64,000 nucleotides of DNA from an uncultured Collinsella sp. Its GTDB lineage: Bacteria > Actinomycetota > Coriobacteriia > Coriobacteriales > Coriobacteriaceae. Shown one piece after another: positions 59,468 through 64,000 of this stretch. The number at the start of each line of letters is the position of its first letter. The first letter of the stretch is position 1. The translations under genes were made by a program, and so were the position numbers. The notes beneath the pieces are model-generated. The model made no database searches. It was given only the letters and a program-made list of their open reading frames with translations, and was not told where the DNA came from. The stretch is from assembly GCA_902464495.1 (NCBI GenBank), contig CABQJK010000008.1, forward strand, positions 7,666 through 71,665, given 5' to 3'.

Positions 59468-60715
59468 TTATGCAAAGCGGGCGACGAGCTCCTGGAGCAC
59501 GTCGGTCATCTTGACGAGCGAACTGACCGGGACGAACTCGTTGACGCCGTGATAGCAATAGCCGCCGGTGGAAAGGTTGGGGCAAGGCAGACCGCGGAAC
59601 GACAGCTGCGCGCCGTCGGTGCCGCCGCGAATCGGCAGCACTTGGGGCTCAACGCCGCAGGCAAGGTAGGCTTCCTTGGCAACATCAATAAGCTCGGGAT
59701 AGTCACGAACGATCTCGGCCATATTTCGATACTGCTGCTTAATCTCGACCGTCACGTGCTCCTCACCCAGACGCTGGTTGAGCATCGAGGCGGCAGCATC
59801 AATAAGGTCGAGTTTCTGCTGGAACTTGGCGGCGTCATGGTCGCGGACGATATAGCGCGCCGTGGCGTGATCGACGGTCGCAGATACACCCTCAAGGTGA
59901 TAAAAGCCCTCGTAGCCTTCCGTATACTCCGGGCGCTGCGCGTAGGGGAGCAACGCGTTGAAGTCGCAGAACAGATTGCCTGCGTTGACCATACGCCCCT
60001 TAGCGTCGCCCGGGTGGATGGACTGGCCCTCAAAGCGGACGGTCGCCTCGGCGGCGTTAAAACACTCCCACTCCAGCTCGCCGATGGGGCCGCCGTCGAC
60101 CGTGTAGGCGTACTTGCAGCCAAAGGTATCGATATCCAACAGCTCGGCTCCGTGGCCGATCTCCTCGTCAGGGCAGAAGCAAATGCCGAGTGCGGGATGG
60201 GGCAGAGAAGGGTCCTGAGCGATACGCGCGACAAGCGACATGATCTCGGCGACGCCTGCCTTGTCGTCCGCGCCCAGCAGCGTAGTGCCATCGCTGCAGA
60301 CCAGGTCCTCACCCGCGAGGTCGTTCAGGGCGGGAAGCTTGGCGGTACTCATGGCAACGGGCTTACCGTCAACCGTGCCGCAGACCAGGTCGCCGCCTTC
60401 GTAGTGTACGATGTGCGGCTTCACGCCGGCGCCCGGTGCAACTTCGGTAGTGTCGAGATGGGCGATCAGGCCCAGGGCGGGCTTGTCCTCAGCGCCCGCA
60501 CTTGCGGGGATATGCGCGCAGACATAGGCGTGCTCGGTCACGTGGGCATCTTCCGCACCAAGCTCGCGCAGCTCTTCAGCCAGCACGTTGGCAAGGTCAA
60601 ACTGAACGGCGCTCGAGGGTACCTGGTCGCAGTTTGCATCCTCGGACTGCGTGTTGATCTGGACGTAGCGCAAAAAGCGCTCGAGAACATCGGGGCTCGT
60701 GGTGGTGTTTTCCAT
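59468..60715 (-). CDS. pepT: Peptidase T (tripeptide aminopeptidase)
   Basis: The 415-residue M20B protein matches PepT: RYVQINTQSED near the start, IAHLDTTEVAPG with the first metal His/Asp, LLGADDKAGVAEIMSL with the bridging Asp, and FCPDEEIGHGAELLD with the general-base Glu. RGGTDGAQLSFRGLPCPNLSTGGYCYHG near the C-terminus is diagnostic of PepT. It removes the N-terminal residue from tripeptides. GGAG lies 8 bases before the ATG at 60715. It is divergent from the DtxR/MntR gene. Confidence 0.96.
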   Translation of the reverse strand: MENTTTSPDVLERFLRYVQINTQSEDANCDQVPSSAVQFDLANVLAEELRELGAEDAHVTEHAYVCAHIPASAGAEDKPALGLIAHLDTTEVAPGAGVKPHIVHYEGGDLVCGTVDGKPVAMSTAKLPALNDLAGEDLVCSDGTTLLGADDKAGVAEIMSLVARIAQDPSLPHPALGICFCPDEEIGHGAELLDIDTFGCKYAYTVDGGPIGELEWECFNAAEATVRFEGQSIHPGDAKGRMVNAGNLFCDFNALLPYAQRPEYTEGYEGFYHLEGVSATVDHATARYIVRDHDAAKFQQKLDLIDAAASMLNQRLGEEHVTVEIKQQYRNMAEIVRDYPELIDVAKEAYLACGVEPQVLPIRGGTDGAQLSFRGLPCPNLSTGGYCYHGVNEFVPVSSLVKMTDVLQELVARFA

Positions 60716-60835
60716 AAAGACCGCTCCAATCTTGGTCGTCGTGTGCAACAAGAACTCTAGCACGGTATGCCACGGCATACCACGACGCTTGGATGGGGTA
60801 GAATCAGCCATTGAATGCAGAAGGGACGGAAGATC

Positions 60836-61258
60836 ATGGATACGACAAATAGCTCGCGCGAACTACATCTGACGGTGGCGAACGAAGACTACTTGGAGTG
60901 CATGGTTCGCATTGAAAGCGAAGAGGGGGAAACCAACGGCGTGCGATCGGTCGACATCGCGCAGCGCCTTGGCGTCTCCAAGGCATCGGTCAATAAAGCG
61001 GTTTCGGCACTCAAGGCATCCGAGCTTGTCGAGCAATCGCACTACGGCAAGGTAGTCCTGACCGATCGCGGCCGCGAGGTTGGCACGGCTATCTGGTACC
61101 GTCATCGCCTCGTCCGCACGTTTTTGGTTCAGGAGCTCGGTGTCGAATTTGAGCGAGCCGATTCCGAGGCCTGCATGATGGAGCATGCGCTATCCGAGGA
61201 CACGATGAACCGCTGGCTCGCCTATCTCGAAAAGCAGGGAATCAGCGTCGAGGAATAG
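60836..61258 (+). CDS. DtxR/MntR family metal-dependent regulator
   Basis: The 140-residue protein has the DtxR winged helix (VDIAQRLGVSKASVNKAVSAL) and a dimerisation/metal domain, but no SH3-like third domain, as in MntR. Metal residues appear mixed: EDYLE has the Asp found in MntR, whereas SEACMMEHALS matches the Cys-x2-Glu-His pattern of iron-sensing DtxR. The metal is therefore uncertain (Mn or Fe). No obvious transporter target lies in the window; the homocysteine methyltransferase gene begins 10 bases after it. Confidence 0.88.
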   Translation: MDTTNSSRELHLTVANEDYLECMVRIESEEGETNGVRSVDIAQRLGVSKASVNKAVSALKASELVEQSHYGKVVLTDRGREVGTAIWYRHRLVRTFLVQELGVEFERADSEACMMEHALSEDTMNRWLAYLEKQGISVEE

Positions 61259-61268
61259 CGGGATATAT

Positions 61269-62162
61269 ATGGATACGAGTTATTACAATCGCTTTGGTGC
61301 CGAGGAGCTTACGCGCCGCTTGTCGAGCGAGACCTTGTTGGCGCAGGGCCCCATGGGCAGTGTTCTGTTGAGTGAGTACGATGCCGCCGATATTCCACCG
61401 GCGTTTTGGAATCTGGCAGAGCCGCAGACCGTTTCTCGTATCCATCGCTTGTATGTCGCCGCCGGCGCGCAGGTACTCATTACCAATACCTTTCAGGCAT
61501 CAAGCTATGCCCTCAAGCACGACCAGATTGCGCCGTCCGTGGCGGAGGTCAATCGCGGGGCCGTCGACGATGCCCGCCAGGCGCACCCTCAGCTGCTGCT
61601 GGGCTCGATGGGTCCGATCGGTATTGAGTGGTTTGCCGAGGACTCTGCCGAGTTTCGTGAGATCCGAGGCATTGCGCGCGAACAGGCGCACGCCTTGCTC
61701 AATGCTGGTGTTGATGGTCTGCTGATCGAGACGGTGACGTCTATCCGTAATTTGCAGCCCATGCTTGCCGGCGCTCGAGATGCCGCTGACGGCATGCCTG
61801 TCCTGGTGAGTTTTGTCGTTGATGACAAAGGCGACCTGTTGGGCGATGGCCTCAACATCGAGGCAGCCGTTTTGTACGCCGAAAAACACGGCGCAAACTC
61901 GGTTGGTGTTAATTGCTGTTCGCTTGCGGCCGCGAACGCGGCGGTGCCCAGGATGGTTGCATCGGCGACTACTCCCGTCACGGTGCGTCCCAACGTGGGC
62001 GATCCGGTCCAGACTCAGGATGGCCCCGTATGGCACGAGAACCCCGAAGCTTTCGCGCGCGCATGCATCGAATGGAGACATGCCGGTGCCGCAATGGTGG
62101 GCAGTTGCTGTGGAACCACGGCAATCACTACGGCAGCGATGGCCGAGGCGCTCGATATATAA
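61269..62162 (+). CDS. Homocysteine S-methyltransferase family protein
   Basis: The 297-residue TIM barrel has the zinc-thiolate ligands of this family: Cys in VGVNCCS and the CC pair in VGSCCGTT. AQGPMGSVLLSEY and LITNTFQASSYAL are the usual N-terminal motifs. It may use S-methylmethionine (MmuM-like) or act with a separate corrinoid partner; no B12 domain is attached. It lies 10 bases after the DtxR/MntR-like gene, so the two are probably cotranscribed, and it ends in a terminator. Confidence 0.9.
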   Translation: MDTSYYNRFGAEELTRRLSSETLLAQGPMGSVLLSEYDAADIPPAFWNLAEPQTVSRIHRLYVAAGAQVLITNTFQASSYALKHDQIAPSVAEVNRGAVDDARQAHPQLLLGSMGPIGIEWFAEDSAEFREIRGIAREQAHALLNAGVDGLLIETVTSIRNLQPMLAGARDAADGMPVLVSFVVDDKGDLLGDGLNIEAAVLYAEKHGANSVGVNCCSLAAANAAVPRMVASATTPVTVRPNVGDPVQTQDGPVWHENPEAFARACIEWRHAGAAMVGSCCGTTAITTAAMAEALDI

Positions 62163-62167
62163 AGGGC

Positions 62168-62197
62168 AAAACCGCTCCATACGGGGCGGTTTTTTTA
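62168..62197 (+). terminator. Terminator after the homocysteine methyltransferase gene
   Basis: AAAACCGCTCC pairs with GGGGCGGTTTT (one wobble) and is followed by a run of seven T. Confidence 0.85.
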
Positions 62198-62320
62198 TTG
62201 CCTGCATGTCCTCGGCAGCATTTGCCCAAATGGTGAATGCTGGTGCCGGCAGGTTGCCGAGTGTGTATCGCGGGTATACCTCATGCGTACCATGATCCAA
62301 ACACTGTGAGGTGTCTGCGC

Positions 62321-63721
62321 GTGTGCGCGATAATTCATTTTGGAACTGACGGTTGGCGCGCTCGCGTCGATGAGGACTTCAATGCCGATAACGTTGCCCG
62401 TATCGCCGATGCCGTCGGCGAGTTGTGGCAAAAGACCAATCCGGGCAAAACGGTATATATAGGGTTCGACACTCGGCCCCTGGCGCGCGAGTTCGCTGAG
62501 CTTGCGGCGGGTGTGCTAGCAGCGCACGGGCTAGACGCCGTGCTCGCTTCGCGACCTGTTCCGACCCCTGCCCTTACGTGGGCGGCGGCTTATGACGGTG
62601 AGGCGTGCGGCGCGCTCATGGTGACGGGGTCCCATCATCCGCAGGGTTATCTGTGTCTCAAGATTCGCATGGGTGACGGCTCGACCGCCAACCAGGATGT
62701 CATCGAAGAGCTCGAAGAGACCATGGCTCCCGAGCCAATGGGGATCGAGGGGCAATATCGCACCGCGGATATCATTCCTGACTATATGCAAGCGGTGGCA
62801 TCGTTTGTCGATGCCGAAGCCATCCGCGCCGCGCACCTGCGCGTGGTTGTTGACCCCATGGGCGGCGCAGCCCAGGGCTATCTAGCCGACTTGCTGCGCG
62901 AGCTTGGCGTTGAGGTGCACGAGATTCACGCCGGGCAGGCGCCTGACCAAGAAGATATCTGCCCCGACCCCGTTGAGCCGTGGGTGGACGCTTGCGAGCA
63001 TACGGTTATCGAGGACGGAGCTTGCGCTGGCCTGGTGACCGACGGCGACGCCGACCGTATCGGCGCGGTTGACGAGCGCGGCAGATATATACATCCGCAT
63101 CAGATCATGGCGCTCGTTTTGGGCGACTTGGTTCAATTTCGTAATTTGGAGGGGCGCGTCGTCGTCAATCTTTCGTGCTCGACGCTCGTGCGTCGCATTG
63201 CCGAGGCGCTTGGCTGCCGCGTGACCGTCAAACCAGTCGGTTTCAAATATATAGCGGCAGAGATGAAGAAGGGTGGCGTCCTCATAGGCGGCGAAGAAGC
63301 CGGTGGTATCGGCATCGCCGCGCATATGCCCGAGCGCGATGGAATCCTCGCCTGTCTGATTCTGTGTGAGCTTATGGCAAAGACGGACGCGCCTTTGGGC
63401 GTTCTGGTCGACCAACTCGAGGACAGATTTGGTAAGACGAGTTACGGTCGACGCGATTTGCGCCTTGAGGCCGAAGATGCCGAAACGTTACGAACCCTGC
63501 TGCCGGGCGTAAACCCCAAGTCGATTTGTGGCAAGGTACCGCAAAACGTTAGTCATATGGATGGCTTGCGTTTAGCATTCGAGGATGATACGTGGCTGCT
63601 GGTCCGTCCTAGCGGGACCGAACCAGTGGTGCGCGTCTACGCCGAGGGGTTCTCAGTGGAAGAGCGTGATGAGTTGCTCGATGCTGGCTGTGCTTTAGCT
63701 AGGGGAACGTATCCGCTTTAA
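62321..63721 (+). CDS. Alpha-D-phosphohexomutase (phosphoglucomutase/phosphomannomutase)
   Basis: The 466-residue protein has the four phosphohexomutase landmarks: phosphoserine loop MVTGSHHPQGYLCLK (His where Asn is usual), Mg-binding DGDADRIG, sugar-binding GGEEAGGIG (usually GEESG) and phosphate-binding RPSGTEPVVRVY. It interconverts hexose 1- and 6-phosphates; which sugar is unclear. GTG 62321, just before IIHFGTDGWRARV, is chosen because the family starts there and GAGGTG lies 9 bases upstream; the frame is open further left. Confidence 0.88.
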   Translation: MCAIIHFGTDGWRARVDEDFNADNVARIADAVGELWQKTNPGKTVYIGFDTRPLAREFAELAAGVLAAHGLDAVLASRPVPTPALTWAAAYDGEACGALMVTGSHHPQGYLCLKIRMGDGSTANQDVIEELEETMAPEPMGIEGQYRTADIIPDYMQAVASFVDAEAIRAAHLRVVVDPMGGAAQGYLADLLRELGVEVHEIHAGQAPDQEDICPDPVEPWVDACEHTVIEDGACAGLVTDGDADRIGAVDERGRYIHPHQIMALVLGDLVQFRNLEGRVVVNLSCSTLVRRIAEALGCRVTVKPVGFKYIAAEMKKGGVLIGGEEAGGIGIAAHMPERDGILACLILCELMAKTDAPLGVLVDQLEDRFGKTSYGRRDLRLEAEDAETLRTLLPGVNPKSICGKVPQNVSHMDGLRLAFEDDTWLLVRPSGTEPVVRVYAEGFSVEERDELLDAGCALARGTYPL

Positions 63722-63825
63722 CCATGAGACTGCCTTATATAAAGAGATGCTCGGTGAGCGGTAGTTAACGGCTGGCAAACGTTAGTCGGATCCCAAATTG
63801 TGTAGGAAATGTGTACGCCCAGATT

Positions 63826-64000
63826 CCCGCCCCCGGCGCCCCTCCGGTCTGGCAATATATCTCCTTGCCGCGCGGCCCGGTCGGACCGGATCAGCCGCCA
63901 GGCGTGCACCTTGAGAACCGGATACTGCGAGGATGGACACATTCAGTGTCGCATCCGGGCAGACATCGAACCATTTGAAATGGTCTAACTTGGATTTGTT
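63826..64000 (+). promoter_or_regulatory. Probable rRNA operon leader, continuing past the window
   Basis: CACCTTGAGAACCGGATAC (from about 63907) resembles the CTTTGAAAACT-type sequence of rRNA leaders and spacers. It is followed by the hairpins GGATGGACAC/GTGTCGCATCC and ACCATTT-G-AAATGGT. No 16S sequence is reached. From 63722 to 63825 I see no gene. Confidence 0.55.

Noticed and set aside
63826..64000. 16S rRNA gene start at the right edge
   Set aside because: The conserved 16S 5' sequence is not reached; only leader-like sequence is visible.

Overview
The window reads as chromosomal DNA of a high-GC gut actinobacterium of the class Coriobacteriia, most likely Collinsella. This is inferred from the strong C/G third-position bias, the actinobacterial gene order prfA-prmC-tsaC-atp, the class-E-type LANTG sorting signal, and the many long palindromes between genes. 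No phage, transposase, integrase, CRISPR array or tRNA gene was recognised. The right edge looks like the leader of an rRNA operon whose 16S gene lies beyond the window.

Layout. 1-7 kb: the 3' part of a very large sortase-anchored surface protein, a tandem array of six hairpin repeats, and an LTA-synthase-like sulfatase. 7-13 kb: a nitroreductase, then the K+ transporter kup with a small membrane protein and a KdpD/KdpE-like two-component system. 13-20 kb: an RlmKL-type rRNA methyltransferase whose N-terminal methyltransferase motif has decayed, a HAD phosphatase, a transaldolase and Tex. 20-25 kb: an SDR / OFA-type MFS / Gfo-Idh-MocA operon with a divergent LysR regulator. 25-29 kb: a MarR regulator and a heterodimeric ABC exporter. 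30-38 kb: pyridoxal kinase with a TIGR04076 protein, a low-molecular-weight phosphatase, a DUF4143 ATPase, an MFS exporter, a fused LpdD-like/IDI-like Nudix protein, a membrane protein and an aldose epimerase. 38-42 kb: a polar amino acid ABC importer followed by an M20 peptidase. 42-57 kb: prfA, prmC, hicAB, tsaC, glpK, upp and the complete F-type ATP synthase operon atpI-like/BEFHAGDC. 57-64 kb: murA, an LCP ligase, pepT, a DtxR/MntR regulator, a homocysteine methyltransferase and a phosphohexomutase.

Most gene functions are ordinary housekeeping. The unusual content lies between genes and in a few modified enzymes. Between genes there are several families of long palindromic elements. One, of about 140 nt, has four copies whose stems change sequence while keeping pairing; another has two copies with compensated inner stems; and there is an array of six hairpins with a 61-62 bp period. 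Among the proteins, the most interesting is the fusion of a domain resembling the prenylated-flavin chaperone LpdD to an IDI-family Nudix domain in which the residue aligned with the isomerase catalytic cysteine is alanine. PrmC carries a 120-residue acidic Ala-rich insertion, and the RlmL half of RlmKL has no NPPY motif.

All calls come from reading the sequence and comparing motifs from memory. No database search, folding or alignment was run.
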